A DNA stretch of 64,000 nt, taken from NCBI GenBank assembly GCA_016617785.1, contig JADILM010000011.1, positions 1 through 64,000 on the forward strand. The letters run 5' to 3'. The notes under the pieces are model-generated. The model worked only from the letters and a program-made list of their open reading frames with translations. It was not told where the DNA came from and did no database searches. This DNA is from Sporobolomyces roseus (lineage: Eukaryota > Basidiomycota > Microbotryomycetes > Sporidiobolales > Sporidiobolaceae). Below are positions 44,101 through 58,000 of this stretch, in pieces. A program made the translations under genes and the position numbers. Position 1 is the first letter of the stretch. Each line of letters begins with the position of its first letter.

Positions 44101-45854
44101 GCGAGTCGTTCCATCTCCTTCTCAAACTTCTTGTTCGGGTACCCTTGTTTGAGGACTTGAGCGTGATACTCGTTTTCGATCGCTTTTCCAATATGTAAGA
44201 TCGCCCTCGCCGCCTTCATTCCATCACTGACTCCTCCTCCTCCACACAATCTCAGCAATTCGACGATCGTGATGAGTGCCATCTTGTCCGGTGCGAGTAA
44301 TCGAAGGAAAGGTTCAATATCTGGATCTTTACCCCAAGGAGAATTCCTTCCCGTTTCCAAACTCGCTTCCCCTAGAGTTCGTTCGAGGATCCTCATCCAA
44401 TCGTACATGAGGGACTGTAACCAGTTCGACTGCATTCCGATCTCCTTGTCTTTGCCAACTTTCGCGAGCGCCTCCATTTCGTGAAGGTAAAGTTGTCGTG
44501 CTGCGTCGTAGGAAGATTCTTCGAGTAATCGTTGTCGACTCGTAGGTGTCATCTGAGTCGAGAGGGTAGGCATCGAGAGAGTTGAAAGGTTCGTTCGTAG
44601 AGTTTGAAGAGAAACGTTGACTTGATCTCCCTGCGAATCACGAGTTTACTCGGTCAGTGGCATCTCTTGCGAAGGAACTGTCGAGGAATGATCGCAACTC
44701 ACAGAAGCCATGACAGGGTCCAATTCAGGCGCCTGAGATCTCTCCTGTTCTTCCTTGACCCTTCCTTCCTTCATCTCGACCAGCACTCCTCTCACTTCAT
44801 CTACGATCCTCTCCCATTCCTCCCATCCCTCTCTGCCCCTCCCCGTCTCCTGTAAAGCATCCAACACGAGTTCCCTATCCAATTGACCCAAATAACTCGG
44901 TAAATCGACATCAAACACTGGATCCCTCAACACGGATTCCAAATCAATCTTTGCCTTTCTCATCGCCGGTAACAAGTAAGTGATCGGTCGATACACTCGA
45001 TCCGGATCCGTCAAGGATGAAGGGTTGTAAACGTCCGAACCCAATTTCACTAATCCTTTGAACAACGCCGCAAACACTCCCGCATCGATCGCTCCGTTGA
45101 CTCCACGTTTCACTCGTCGAGTCGAAGGGTCGAACGCATCCCACTGAGGTCCGTATAGCGAATCGAAGTAAGCCCACGCTTTCGAAATGTATCGACTCGT
45201 TTGCAAGTTTGATCTCATGGCGAAAGGTGAACCGGGTGGAGTGAGGTTCCGTTGATCCGCGAGTGAAGGTAGACTCAATCCTTCGTATCCTTTCGTCGTC
45301 GCAGTAGCTCTGTTCGGTTGTTGTAGGGCTTTACTTTGTTCGTGTTGTTGGAAAGGTTGGAGTGCTCGAACGAGGTAAGCTTTGAGGAAATCGGCGTGAA
45401 CCCTCGAGGGTAACAAAGTCGATAAAGATCCAACTTCTCCCAATTTTGACCAGTTCGATTTGATTCGTTTCGCTACATCTTCTGCTCGTTGAATATCTCC
45501 CGATGCGAGACATGCGTTGAGTACTGCGAGTTGTTCTTGAGCGGCAGGGAGTTGATGAGAGATTGTAACGCCTCGATGGAGAGATGAATCGGGATCTTCT
45601 GTAGAGGAAGGAGAGGAAGAGGAATTCGAAGGAGAAGTGGTCGAAGTGTCGGAAGCGGCTACGTCTGCTGGAAGTGGTGGAGGGATTGGAGGTAAAGGAG
45701 TGACAGTGTAGAGTGGTGAACGATTTCGATGCAGGTCGTGGGAAGAGATGGCAGTGGCAGCTGAAGCGAATCGGGTAGAGGAAGGGGAGAGGACATTCGG
45801 GGAGAAGCGTAATCGGGGAAGGGTCGTCGACCGTAATAGTCTTGTTCTCAGCAT
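41149..45854 (-). CDS. RPO41: mitochondrial DNA-directed RNA polymerase
   Basis: A single-subunit, phage T7-type polymerase that transcribes the mitochondrial genome. About nine exons give some 1,400 residues. The N-terminus ([18 protein letters not shown]) is basic and free of acids, typical of a mitochondrial presequence. A variable N-terminal half is followed by the polymerase core: [37 protein letters not shown] (catalytic Asp), [16 protein letters not shown] (nucleotide-binding Lys and YG), [13 protein letters not shown] and [19 protein letters not shown] (second catalytic Asp). The C-terminus ends [15 protein letters not shown], close to the family's usual end, but an acidic insert of about 90 residues precedes it. 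ATG 45854 is the first that reads into the presequence. Confidence 0.95.
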
Positions 45855-48255
45855 CTTGATTGGCTATGAAGGGGAAGGGAACAGAGTCAGTATGAACAGC
45901 TTGTGAGAGAAAAAGGTGATTTTGTTTCTCGAGGAGGATCGAGAGCGAATCGCCACCAATTAACTGCTCCAGCCTGTGCCTTCTTCGGTACGCTTAGTAT
46001 TCTGCTGCCGACAGGTACCCTCCATCTTTGAACCCCTGCAGGTTGAGCGATCTCGCTTCTCTTGAAAATAACAATCAACCTTTCCTCCCCTTGCTCAGTC
46101 CCACTGAAGCTGTTCCAGCCCTTCGAGCTTCCGCGTGTCCTCCATAGCTGCTCTGCCACCTTGACTGGGATCCTTCCGTAGAGTAGTCGAATGATTGCCG
46201 AATTGTTGCCTCATCTTTCGAAAACCTCTTGAATCTCGTTCAAACGAAGTAGCTGCTCACCTTTTACTATTCCTAACCTATGCAGCTATAGCTTCGCTGT
46301 CTGTTACTGATCTAAGCGAGTGTGTAGGTGGAGTGGAAGAAAGTCGAAAATGTTTTGATCTTCAAAGTCGAACTCCTCTTCTTGCTGCAACGAATGGGCC
46401 TGATGAAGCGGTCCCTGTGTACGAATTCGAGAGAGGTCTGACGGTGCAGCCTTTTGAGAGGGAGAGAGAGAGGTGTAGAGGACCACAAGTCGAATTTGGC
46501 GCCTTTTCAAAAATCGTGTGGAAGAGAGAAGTCTCAAAACTTGCTGGCGAGTTTCTTCTCTTCTCTTCATCCTTCCCTGTTTTTAACAAAACTCCTCTGA
46601 TGATACCCTCCAATCGTGGTCCAACCTAACTCTGAATCCAATCCATCTCTTACCTTCGCCCCCTTTTCCCATCGACTCTTCAAAACAGTCGAGAGTAGGA
46701 CCTAACGAATATCTCTCGTATTCGCAAAGGGCCGGGAATGAGGGTGGTTGGGGTTAGAGGGATAGGGTATACAGAATGAGGTAGCACACTCGCCACGAAC
46801 TCTATAACCTTGTTTCTTTAAAAGACACAAAAGAGTGTGAATCTCTCAAATATTGGGCTGATCCTTTTTTTTGCTTAATCATCTCGGAATGGATAACACT
46901 ACACACATTGAAATCAACTATCTTTACTGTACTCATCTCTGCTTCCTTGAGTGAGATTGAACGCTTGAGAGACTTGCGAAAGTTGTCTCTTCTCTTCTTC
47001 ATTCTTTCTCATCGCCTCCTCCCAGGTGCCTCCCTGCTTCTCATTAACAAGACTCCAGCAGTACTATTCGGATGGCGTATAAGGAGAGCGTAGATTCCCC
47101 TCCCTTTCCCCTCGCCCTCGAAGCTGCTTCAATTCCTCTCGACTTCTCACTCGTCAACTCAAACATCCCGTTCAAACAGCATAGCAAGAGGTTGGAGAAT
47201 TATAGTGACATAGCTGCAGGGCTGTAGGCAGGGAGAGTCAGGAACAACGGGGGAGATAGGAGGAATTTTACAGGAGCAGTCGAAGAGAAAGGAGAAGAAT
47301 ACGTGAAGAGGGCGCTTCTATGGTCTCAAGGATAGAGCGACGCCCATCGAGACGGTTCTCGCTGGCAGACTATTGTCTTCTACCTCAAAAACACTCGACA
47401 TTTTTCGACAATCCCTCTCTTGTCGAATAACAGCGTCCTCATCTTCGCTCAAACAGTCTCCTCCTCCTCAGAGTCACAGAGAGTAGTCAATCTCCCAGGC
47501 TACCAACTCTTCAAGACCCGTCAAGCTATAGAAGACGCTGACAACATCCTTCCAATTTGCGACCTCCCTCTCCTTCGCTCAAACCACTCTTCCCTCCTCT
47601 TCCCCCATACATCTCCCACACATCTTCCTATCGACACAAACGTCTTCTACCAGTACTTCCTATACCCACCCCATCCCCCGAATCTCGACTACACTCACTC
47701 CTCTTTCCTCGACACCACTTCCTTCGATCCTTCGCCAGCGCTTGACTCGTGCGACGAGTCAACGCTCGAAGCTGAAGCAGCGTCGGAAGATCGAGTCTCT
47801 TTGATCGCGATTACTGGAGAACGGAGATTCATTGCATGAGTCCTGAATTGGAGTATTCCATTCTGACCCTTCTTTCGCAATCTCATCCCTTCTCTCTCTC
47901 TTTGCAGACTACTTGCCCCTCGATACGAGAGTCAGCGAGTGATCGAAAGCTGGAGGGCAACGATCGTTGCTTGAGCGCTTCCTTTGACGGAAGATTCGAC
48001 GAAGTGCGAAGAGATGAAAGCTGCTCGACTCGAGATCGAAAGAGATCCCTTCTCGCTACCAGAAGAAGCTCGCAGTCTTTCTCTCCGAAGGACTACGAAC
48101 TCTCGAAGAGACTAGTGGAAGAGAGAGAGAAGAGGATCAAGTGGACTTTATATTTCCTCGAGAAGAGAGACTGCTATGTTTCGAATGCGAATCCGATAAA
48201 GAGATGAGAGATAGATAGATATATGAGTAGTAAGAAACGGACAACAACAACATTG

Positions 48256-48291
<36 letters not shown>

Positions 48292-48563
48292 ACGAGAGAA
48301 GAACAGAGAGGGGGTAACAGTTAAGGTTGTAAAGTAAATAATGGAATAAGGAAATAGAGACGACAAGTTCTGGACAGAGAGAGAGGCTTTTCGAGATAGC
48401 TACAAGGAGAGAGATGAAGAGATGCGAGGGTACAGACTGATTGGTTGGGAACGAAGTGAATGCTGGAACTAGAGAGAGAATAGATGCGATGGGAAATGGG
48501 ATTAGGTACAGGTTTGTGGTGTGTGATGCAATGGAGAGAGGTATATAGAAATCGTGTATTGAT
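45855..48563. other. 2.7-kb stretch without a confident gene
   Basis: Two plus-strand frames (46195-46629 and 47420-47839) are open but begin with TTG, not ATG. The second could splice (acceptor TTTGCAG at 47906) to a frame containing EIERDPFSLPEEARSLS near 48020-48100, but an in-frame TGA lies between. They may be pieces of a gene, a relic or chance. The left end must hold the RPO41 promoter and the right end the kinase 3' flank. Confidence 0.42.
48259..48288. repeat. (AG)15 microsatellite
   Basis: An uninterrupted AG dinucleotide run of about 15 units, some 275 bp beyond the stop codon of the kinase and probably within or next to its 3' UTR. Confidence 0.95.
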
Positions 48564-51226
48564 CTAGTGTACTCGAGGGGAAGAACGGGTGAAGAGGCGT
48601 CGTCGTACTGGCTTCTTCTCTTCCCGGGTGTAGTAACCTGGTGCGGGAGCCGAGGGTACATTTGAAGGAGGAACCGGCCAATCCATGTTGTTGGCAGAGT
48701 CGAGCTTGGCGGGAAGGATGACGGGAGGAGGAAGTTGAACGACGTTGTAGCTAGCTTGTTGAGAGGAGGCAGCGTCAGCCCAATCGGCGAGGAGAGGGTA
48801 GTAGGCAGTGTAAGACGCCTTTGATCCGTTCGATGATTGCGATACCGAGCCGGCGTATCCAGCCGAGGAAGCGTCATCGTTCGTCGAAGAGTGGGAGAAG
48901 TTGAGCGAATCTTCGAGATGAGTCGTCAAGAGTTGGTGCTCGTCGGTTCCAGCGATTCGTACAGCGTTGCCGAGGCTGAAGCTGAGGGAAGAAGTGGCAG
49001 AAGGGTCGACGACGAGTCCAGCAGCTTGAGCTTGAGCGAACGAGAGGTTTCCAGTCGGCGTGGGAGGTTGCGAAGACGAGTTTCCGGATGAGGAAGAGGA
49101 AGAATCGGCAGAAGGCTTGCGACGGTGAGATCGAGGAGGAGTGTTGAAAGAAGAACGACGTCGGCGACTGCTAGGTGTGACAGGAGAAGGAGGAGTGACG
49201 ACTGCAGTATGAGGAGGGAACTCTTCCGATGATGAAGAGAAGATCGACTTTGCTTGTTGCGGAGGGGTAGCGTATCGATTGTTCGCGGTCGAGTAGGAAT
49301 CGTCGGACGAAGTCGCAAGAGTCGAGGAGGAAGAGTAAGCGTGCGAAGCGGTGTTCTGAATCGAAGAAGGTCGAGCAGATCGTCTCGGTGTAGCGGGAGG
49401 AGTGAGAGGTGCTCTTCGCGAAGGTTGAGCGGGAGTCGCAGGATTGGGAGCCTCTTGGCGAGTAGGAGTAGCTTCGAAAGGACCTGTGAAAAGGGGAGAG
49501 CAGGTCAGAAAATGTAGAGGAGTGTGAGGAAGAGAAAGGATCAAGAAAACGTACCTTGAGAAGTCCAGGGGCTAAGGTAAGGGGAATTGAGCAAGTCAAT
49601 CTCGCTCGTACTCGTACTGAAGACGCTTTCGACCGCATCATCGACTTCCATTGGAGGCTCCTCATCGAGCTCATCCGATTCCTCCTCTTCCTCGTACAAT
49701 ACTTGCTCAGCTTGTTGTTGCTGATAGTAGTCCTCCTCCTGTTGTTGCTGTTGGTTCGCTTTTGAGCTTGCAGCGAAAGCTCGGGCAGCTTCACGAGTAG
49801 CTCGAGTAGCGTGTCGAAGTTCGTTCTCGGTCATGACGAAAGTCTTCACGCTCATGATCTCCCGGCGGAGTTCAGCGAGCGAGATACGGACAGCTGGGTT
49901 GAGGGCGAAGATTCGCTTGAGGATGCGGTTGGTGTGCTCAGAGATGGGGAGGATTGATCGAAGGAAGTCGGGGTTTCCGAGGTAGGCGCAGAACGTCTCG
50001 TCGGAGGGGCAAGCTTGTTTCCAAGGGTTTCGACCACAAGTCAAGTTGACGAGGATGACACCGAGCGACCAGATGTCGTTGTGAGGAGTCGAGTAAGAAC
50101 CGAGGCGTTGGAAGAGACCTCCTTGACATTCTAGTGCGAGAACACGAGAAGGAGTTAGTACACTGCAAAGACACAGGCTTGGCAGGAGGAGAGAGAGCTT
50201 ACCGGGAGACATGTAGAAAGTCGAACCGCAACCGAAATCACCACTCGCCTTTTCACCAGTAGCAAGACCAAAGTCTGCGAGCATAACCTTCTTTCCATCT
50301 TCAAGGCAGAGGATGTTCTCGGGCTTGAGGTCTCGGTGGAAGATTCCCTTCGAATGACAGTACTCGACGGAATCGATAATTTGGAGGAAGACTCGGCGAA
50401 TGAGCTCGTCGTTTCCGAGGTACCTCTGACGCTCCGTGATCATCCCGAACAAGTCCCCCTCCTCACAGAACTGCAACACGACGTAGATGCAAGTTTCCTC
50501 CTCGATGACATTGTGAAGAGAGACGACGTTTGGGTGTCGACTGGCGAGTCCGTGAAGGGCGATCTCACGACGTTGAAACGCTCGTTGACGAGAGTCGAGT
50601 CCGACCTTGTTGAGGCACTTGACAGCGTAGAGAGGGAGGTTGCCGAGTTGAGGGTGGGCGCGGGAAGCGGGTTGAGAGAGAGGTCGAGCTGCGATATCTC
50701 GAGCGAGGTAGACGACACCGTAAGCTCCGAGACCGAGGATCGAGACAAACTCGAGGTGAGAGAGGGTCTCCTTGGTCGAGTTGTTGATGATGTGGCCGAT
50801 GAGGTTCTGAGAATGAGAAGAGTTGTTGGCTGCCATTGCTGCTTGGGCTTGGGCGAAAGAATTTGGTGGAGGAGAGAGAGGGGCAGGTAAAGGTTGTGTT
50901 GTAGGGTCAAAGTGGTAATCACCTTCTGTTCTTGTTGATGAGGAAGAAGAAGAAGAAGAAGAAGAAGAAGGAGCTGCTGCTGATGTAGGAGGTGGAGGAG
51001 GAGGTGAAGATGAAGGAGTTCGAGAAGGGAAGATGTAGTCGGGATCGGCTGAACTTGTCCGTGAAGCGTCTGGTGTAGAGTAAGGTGGTAGTAGAGTAGA
51101 CTCGGTAGATGTGTAAGATGAGTCTGATGAGGAGGAGGAAGAAGGAGATGAGGAAGCGCTGGTGAAAGAAGATGAAGTAGTTTGAGTCGTCATTGCGAAG
51201 GGGGAAGCAAGTCCGAAAAAGGACAT
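48564..51226 (-). CDS. Ser/Thr protein kinase, Ran1/Ksp1-like
   Basis: A protein kinase most like fungal Ran1(Pat1)/Ksp1/Sks1 kinases, which control nutrient response, meiosis and filamentous growth in other fungi; the role here is inferred. Three exons from ATG 51226 (MSFFGLASPFAM) to 48564 give about 830 residues. A Ser/Pro-rich N-terminus (poly-Ser from a GAA/TTC repeat at 50943-50971) precedes the kinase domain: LGAYGVVYLA, YAVKCLNK, FHRDLKPENIL, MLADFGLAT, TFYMSPE (across an intron) and DIWSLGVILVNLTCGRNPW. All catalytic residues are present. After it come a poly-Gln stretch, an acidic segment and a long Ser/Pro-rich tail with RRRRSS and RSHRRKPS, likely regulatory phosphosites. A second in-frame ATG lies 11 codons downstream. 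Confidence 0.88.
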
Positions 51227-54200
51227 GGAAAACCGGGGACTGGGAAGTGGGGGAAGGGAGGAGGTGGGAGGGAGGCAGTCGAACAGCTGAGGTACTGGGA
51301 TACGATCGGTCGAAAGGATGGAATGAATTGGACGATTCTGGCGACTTGGTTTCGTTCGTTACGGCTTCAGGTACACGGGTCCAATAGATTGATACGATAG
51401 TTTTGAACTATATCTCAAGTGGTAAGAGAGTCGAGAAGTTGACTGGCGGGTCTTTGGAAGGTCGAAGATGAAGAGTGAGAAAACGGGGGGAAGAGATGAG
51501 AGAAAAAACTGGCTGGCGGGCTTTCCGACTTGAAGGTTTCTCGACTGGAAAGAAGGCTGGAGTTTTGATGTTGGTGTTCTCGTTCAGTTTGATCACAGAA
51601 CAGCGAGTCGTTAGGTTTAAAGTAAGAGTAGGGGGAGAGAAGGCTTGATTGATTGAGAAAAGTGAAGCGGGTCAAGGGGTTCTGGAGCTGAGATCTGCTG
51701 CTTCCGCATTGGTAAATTTTTCCAAATCGCATTCTGGTCGACCTCAAATCAGGCACAACCGTCCTTTAAAGTTACCCCTTGCAAAGTCAAGACCGTTTCT
51801 CTCTCTCTCTTCTCTCACACATCTCTCCCTCGATCGAATCTTTTCTTTGTCTCTCTTCTCGAAAAGAATGGACCGACATTCCTCTCGGACTGCCCGCTCT
51901 TAGGTTGTAATTGTATATCGGTACTGTGTTAGTTGATTAGCTATCCACGAAAAGAGAACGATCGAATATCTCTCCGTCGACGAAACTTCGATCGCTTGTC
52001 GTAAAAGCTCGAAAGTGAGATTCGCAGCGATGCAGAAGCGTTCAGGTCCCGTCAGCGTGCTTGGGAATACGAACAGTATATTGTAGGGGAGACGAGCGCA
52101 GCGCTGAGGATTGGCATTCCGCTGGGAGAGATTGCCAAAGCGCAGGACGATCTGCTTTCATCCTTTTGCTTGCTCGACTAAACATTCCCCGGGCTTCCCT
52201 GCTTCCGTACACTCTGCTCTAGGTCGATAAGAACGGGCTCAATCTCCGGAGCAAGAGCTCGAGCACTATATCGCTAGCATAACTTCCCTAACAAACCAAT
52301 TCTTCCGAATCTCTCGACTCATCTTCCAGTTCAATATGTTGAGCAGCTCTCGCGATGTCTGGAGAGCTCGCTTCATATAGTCAGGGAGGCGATCTCGTAA
52401 GCGAGCTGGCAGCAGAGCAGAGGAGGTAAAGATGCTATTTTCGACGAAGATCTGCTCGTAGAGACTTGAAACGGGCGTGCAGGACAGGGTACGAGCCGGC
52501 AGATCCTTCATTGAGCGCTATTGACCTACTTTAATCGGCTTAGAAGCAGCAATAAACCTTGCAATCCGAGCAGGAAGTTCCAGTTCTCGAAAACCCATGT
52601 AGACTCTCGTTTACTTTTGCGAAAAAGTCAGTTTTTTCTCGTCGCAGAAGATCCGTTCAGCCAAATGACAGCTACCGTGAGTCGAGACTACTGTGACGCT
52701 CGTCAACGTCCCTCAATTTTAGCAAGATGGCTGGAGGCATATCCGAAGTTGGAAGGTATCTCCTCGAGTCGAAGAGAAGACGCTCAAAGGTCTCGAAAGA
52801 CCCCTGTACCCCCTTCTTCACCGTCATGAGCTGTCGCCTCCGAGCAGGGATGGAGCTCCATTTTTTGCCCATTCTATCCTCGTCGTTCTCCGAGAGCAAC
52901 CTCGAAAGTTTGCTCTTTGCGCTACACGACAACTTCCTTCGAAGAGGAAGAGCACGTCCTGGCCATGCGCAAGACTATCTCTCACATCGCTAGTGCAGCC
53001 TGAGAGCGTTAAAGGCGAATGTACAGAGGACTTGAAGCAAGCTTTCGAAAAAAAGTTCGTCTTTGTTAACGTTCTCCACATCCCTCCTGTTCAGCCTTCC
53101 CTACAGAGCGTACAGTAATCTCTCTTGCCCTCTTTTGTACTATACGCCATCTTTCAATGACTCTCTGTCATCAAGTTTTCGAGATGAGAGGGAACAGAAC
53201 GAAACACAAAGCTCAAACTCATTTTCTGTCGCTCGAATCAATCCAGTCTCATCAACGTTTCAACGGCCGGGTGTGCCCTTCGCGTTTCCATCCACCGCCT
53301 CTTCATGACGGAAGTTTAGGAAACGAATTTGAACGGATTTCCGTCAAATAAAGAAGGCGAACGAGGGATCTACTTGACCCTTTTCAGTTGGCTCGACAGT
53401 CTTGTTTGTAGGGGAATAACGGTTTGTCTCGACGGCGTTACAGTTCTGGTGCTCGAATCCTCGACGTCGCTGGTTTCGAAACTTAAAGAAAGTGAGAGAG
53501 ACATTCAACGTCGGCCTCAAAGCACACGTTGAGACGCGACCGTGCGACTCGTTCGAGGAAAAGAGAGAGTCGCTCCTCTCTCTCCGAGCCGAGCTTCCGA
53601 TATGCCATAGCCGAACGTGGCTTTTTCGCTTTTCTCTCCTGCTCTCATCGTTCCCATCGCAGCTGACTGACGCAACTCTTTGGAACAATCACCGATGCAA
53701 TCTTTCTCTGATACTCTCGAGGACAAAGCTGTAGTCAACAGGAAACGCGAGACCCTTCGCCCTCAGAGAGCGAGCGGTTGCGAAGAAGCAAAGGTAAAAG
53801 GTTTCGAACTGCAGGTTTCAGAAGTAGCTTCCGATCAATTGAGGGGTCTATCAGGGAAAGATAGAGGCTACAATTGAGAAGGGGGCTCCTCGCGTAGCAT
53901 CGCTTTGAGCAAGGATCAAAACTTCCTTCGATGTTTTCGCTTCTGGACGCCGACTGCGACTAGCAAGGACGACGAGAAAGCTATAGCTCTTTGCGAAGAG
54001 ATCGAAAACCAGGAGGCGGAACGATGCAAGCCGAGTGTAAAACATATGATAGGGCAGCTACTGTAATCGAGCGTTTTCAATCGCAAGAGACTTGAAGATC
54101 GTTTTGTCATTTCTACGATCCAACTGTTCTCTTCGCTAGCGTCGTTCTTGTTCGCTCTTGTTTTGAACGTGCGAGCATGGTCAGGAAGACAAGGCCGCTT

Positions 54201-55067
54201 TCTTCGATGTTATCTCAGCTGGATTGCTTGTATCTCATCGCAAGCGTCGCTCTGACTGCACCTCGGTCGAAGAAGGTTCATGGCCACTACCGAGCTGTCT
54301 AGAAGATGCACCGGTCGAGGATCAATGAGCAAAAGCTTGAGCGCTTAAGCGAAGTCGAGCGGTCAACAAAGGGGAATAAACGTTAACCTTCAAACCTTTT
54401 GACGCTACGAACTGACGTCTCTAGATCTCTTTGCGAGACAAGACGAACTCATGAACAGCTATACGGACGAGTAGCAAGGCCAATAAGCTCGCATATGGCG
54501 GGAAAGGGCGTCGATGTTTCGAAGATCGCTCACTCACTTTTTTCAATCAAATTCATATGTCGAGCAACTCATCTGCATTTGGGCTACAATTGTGCAACTC
54601 GCTGATCGCTTGATCGGAGCCTTTGTTTCGAGCTTTGTAAATCGAGAGGTACTGCAGTTCGGAGATAGGAAAGCGCAAGACGCACCAACGAAGGCCCGTT
54701 CGAAAGGTGAGGGAGCAGTAGGAAAGGCTACAGATTGCTTTATTGCAGTATCCAAGAATCAATCTTGTATCCAACGTAAAGAGTGTAAAGACGGGAACAG
54801 AAGCGAGGAAACTAGAGTGAGCGGGAGATAAGGAACAAGTTTTGTAGAGAAGAACAGGGTATGATGAAGGGAGACAAGACGGAGATTGAGACGCATGCTC
54901 CGTCGTGTGGAAGAAAAGGTAAAGTGTCTGTAAGTGTAAGGGGAAATCTAGTCGAGAAGATCTAGGTGAAAGGAAGAGAGGGAAGTGTCCGTTTGTTGGT
55001 CGTAAGAGTTCGTTCTATAGGCTGCCTGACCCGTCGGCGTGGCACGTAACGTTAGACGAGGAATGCC
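51227..55067. other. 3.8-kb gene-poor interval
   Basis: The left end is the kinase promoter, with pyrimidine-rich sequence near 51790-51850. The remainder has balanced composition and several short ATG-initiated frames with no family (52266-52511 minus, 52727-52993 plus, 54514-54831 plus). The last 300 bp should include the CSC1 3' UTR. No repeats, tRNA or transposon termini were recognised. Confidence 0.45.
52266..52511 (-). CDS. small hypothetical ORF, 81 residues
   Basis: ATG 52511 begins MKDLPARTLSCTPV and the frame ends at TAG 52266. Composition is balanced and the peptide looks helical and amphipathic (YMKRALQTSRELLNILNW, basic with regular hydrophobics). No family is recognised and there is no flanking gene on the same strand nearby. 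It could be a true small gene, one exon of a gene whose other exons I missed, or chance. Confidence 0.3.
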   Translation of the reverse strand: MKDLPARTLSCTPVSSLYEQIFVENSIFTSSALLPARLRDRLPDYMKRALQTSRELLNILNWKMSREIRKNWFVREVMLAI

Positions 55068-58000
55068 CTAGCGAGATCTCGAGCCATCGTCGAGCGGTCC
55101 GTAACGGTTCATGTTGGTTCCAGAGAATTCAGGGTAAGCGAGAGTTTCTTGTTGAATAACGGGTGAACCTCCTCTCGCATCGTACTGTTGGGGAGAGCCG
55201 TGAAGTCGATTCGAAGGGGACATGGTTGCTGAATCGTAAGGGTGATGAGGCATGTTGTAAGATTGTTGAGGTGTCGTTCGACCACTCGAAACGGGAGGCG
55301 GTCCAGTCGAAGCAGTTCGGGGATAGTCGTAGAAGCCTCCCTGAGATTGTTGAGGAGTCATGCGACCCGAGACGGTATTCATGGTCGAGCGAGAATCTGG
55401 TCTAGGCGGATAGTCAAACCCACCTCCTCCTCCTCCCATCGATGCGCTCGTGAAGGAAGTTTGCGATAGATTCGATCGATGCATGGGCATAGTGACTCGA
55501 CCATAGGGTTGATGCTGAGATGGTGAAGAGTATGAAGGAGGGTAAGTGAGGAGGTTCTCGGTCGAAGCGTTCGGAGGATCCTCCATTGGCATCTGTCGGA
55601 ATTCGAAAGGAAGCTCTTCGGGAGTTCCCATTCCGGAAGCTGTACTCTTGCTAGCACCGTGCTTCATGTACTCTGCCCTCCTTGTTCCGAAGTAGTCGTC
55701 GACAGATTCACCTCGTTGAGGTTGTCCAGGGTAGCCAGGGGTCAAACCGGTCATGGCGGTAGTCACGGTTTGAGCATCTTCGTCTCGTTCTCGGAGGTAC
55801 GCCATTCGGTCGACGGTGAGATCGTGGGCTTCCATCATAGCGAAAGTGAGACCTCCGATCGTGTTCTGTTCGATAGACTTTCCTTCGAGGTTCGCTTGAC
55901 CTTGTCCGATTCGTCCATTGTAGCTGGAGGATAGACTCGCAAGAGTGAGTACGTGCTTCAGACAGAGCCAAACGAGGGGAGAGATAGAACTGACATCGTA
56001 GGGAGGAGATGCTGAACCTTTTTGTGCAACATCGGAGTGAACAAAGGTTCGTGTAAAGAAGGGTGACCGAATCTCTTTTGCAACCTGTTCTTTCGTGCAT
56101 CGGCGTGGTGAAGGTGTACTTCTGCCATCTCTTGCTCCGAGGGGATGTACCAGCGGAATCGACTATCGAATTGGCGGTCGAGAAGATATTTGAAGACGAG
56201 GACTCCGATTGCTGCAGGTGCCATCGAGATTGCGTAAAGCCACTTCGATTGAAGTCCAATCGACAGAGCCATGAAAGCGTGCATGAGGATCTGAATTCAC
56301 GCGCAAGTCGATTAGCTGTCGAGCGCGAGTCTTGGAGAAAGTTGCGAAACTTACGACACCCATCAAGATTCGATTGATAGCGACGTTCCAAAGTCGTCCT
56401 CCAGTTTCACTTCTCGAGACACAGACGTACATGAGCTTCGAAACACGCGAACCATCAGCTTTGAGAACCAAAGAGACGAAAAAGGAGATTCGTAACTAAC
56501 CTGGTACTTGTAAACCCAGCAACTGACTCCAAACGCAACGGCGCCGAATGCAACGACAAGAGGAGCGATTGGGGCGTAGACGAGAGAGACCGCAACGGTG
56601 AGGAGATGATTCGAATAGTAAACTGGGAAGTCGAAAACTGGGGGTTTCGTCCACTATTCACCCAAGCGGCTTTTGTCAGTAGCTGCCACAGCAATCGATA
56701 GTGTTGAGGAGGAAGAGGAACTGCTTACTTCTCGAATCTCGCGAGGAGTTCGACCAAACATTCGGGTTCGGAACCAAACCATCAAGAGCGAAATGATCTG
56801 AGCGAGATCGAACAACGCTGAAGCTCCTCGAAGTGGGAATACGGTCAACCAGTCTAGCGGCGCAATCATCAAGGTTAGTCACCTCTGTGTACAAGCAGCG
56901 ACGAACGAACTAAAGTGAGAACTAACAGTTCGATTGAATCATATAGGTTGATTGTCTGTATTCGAGGACGTGATCAGCTCATGCGGCTTGTGTCGGCCCT
57001 TGGCCGTGGAAGCTCAACTTACAGTTTATCCGGAATAGTCTTGAGGTAGTCGAAAACGCTGTCCTCACTCGCATGACCCTGCACCTTGATAACGACTTGT
57101 GAGACTGCACGACTTGAAAGTGATCAGTCTCCGAAAGTCTTCCTCAATGGTTTCAGACAAACGCACTGATTTGAACGATGACCCCCAAAAGCGAGAAAAT
57201 AATGAATTGAGTGATGAACAAGAATGCCGAGTAACGAGCCGTAACGATTCGATCCGATTGAGAATGCGTTGTAGCTCCTTGTAGCGAAGCGATCCAACTG
57301 ACCCAACGAATGAAGACTGAGCTCAGGCTGTAAAGAGGAAGGCTAGAGATAGGAGCCTTACCGGATAATCATTGGAAGAACCATTTGAAGGACTAGAGTC
57401 AAAACAGGTGGAACGATTCCTGTTCAAGAACGACAACATCAATCGGATCTTTCCGAAAAGGTCGAAGGAGGAGCGCAGAGCGAACGTACCGACGAAAGCA
57501 GAAAACAGCCAAGAATAGTCGTTGACCCAAGTATTGATGAATCCGACGTATGCAGAGCTGACAATTCGTACAAGCCTCGTCAGCTCTATGTCATCACGCG
57601 TTTGGGACGAATGAATTCGAAGAAACGTACAGCGCAGCCAAATTTGCGAGAAGTGCGACCGCGATCAACGGAATCGTATAAAACCCGCAAAGTAAGACCA
57701 GCAACAGACCTCCGAAGAACTTGTTCTTGGTTCTCGCTCCGTCCGACATGGTCAGATTGGGCCAGATAATATCGACAGGCTGTGTCGTTCGATAGGTCAG
57801 TTTCACGATCTCCAAAGATGAGGAGTCAAGAGATTCAGAAGGAGACATACCTGAGGAGCCAATTCGAAATGCGAACCCAGTCTTCGTTTACCGTGAAGAG
57901 TTTTGGCGACAATGTGAGCGAAGGGAACTGATTCAAACGAAGCGAATCCATAATTCTCCGGTTTCTTCTCATGAATCTGCTGTCTCGCAATCTGGCAGTT

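Noticed and set aside
50336..50890. 184-codon plus-strand frame inside the kinase gene
   Set aside because: It lies exactly antisense to the catalytic domain (HRDLKPEN region) and has no support of its own.
55163..56377. Plus-strand frames opposite the channel C-terminal tail
   Set aside because: The minus strand splices into a consistent CSC1-type protein; these frames have no motif.
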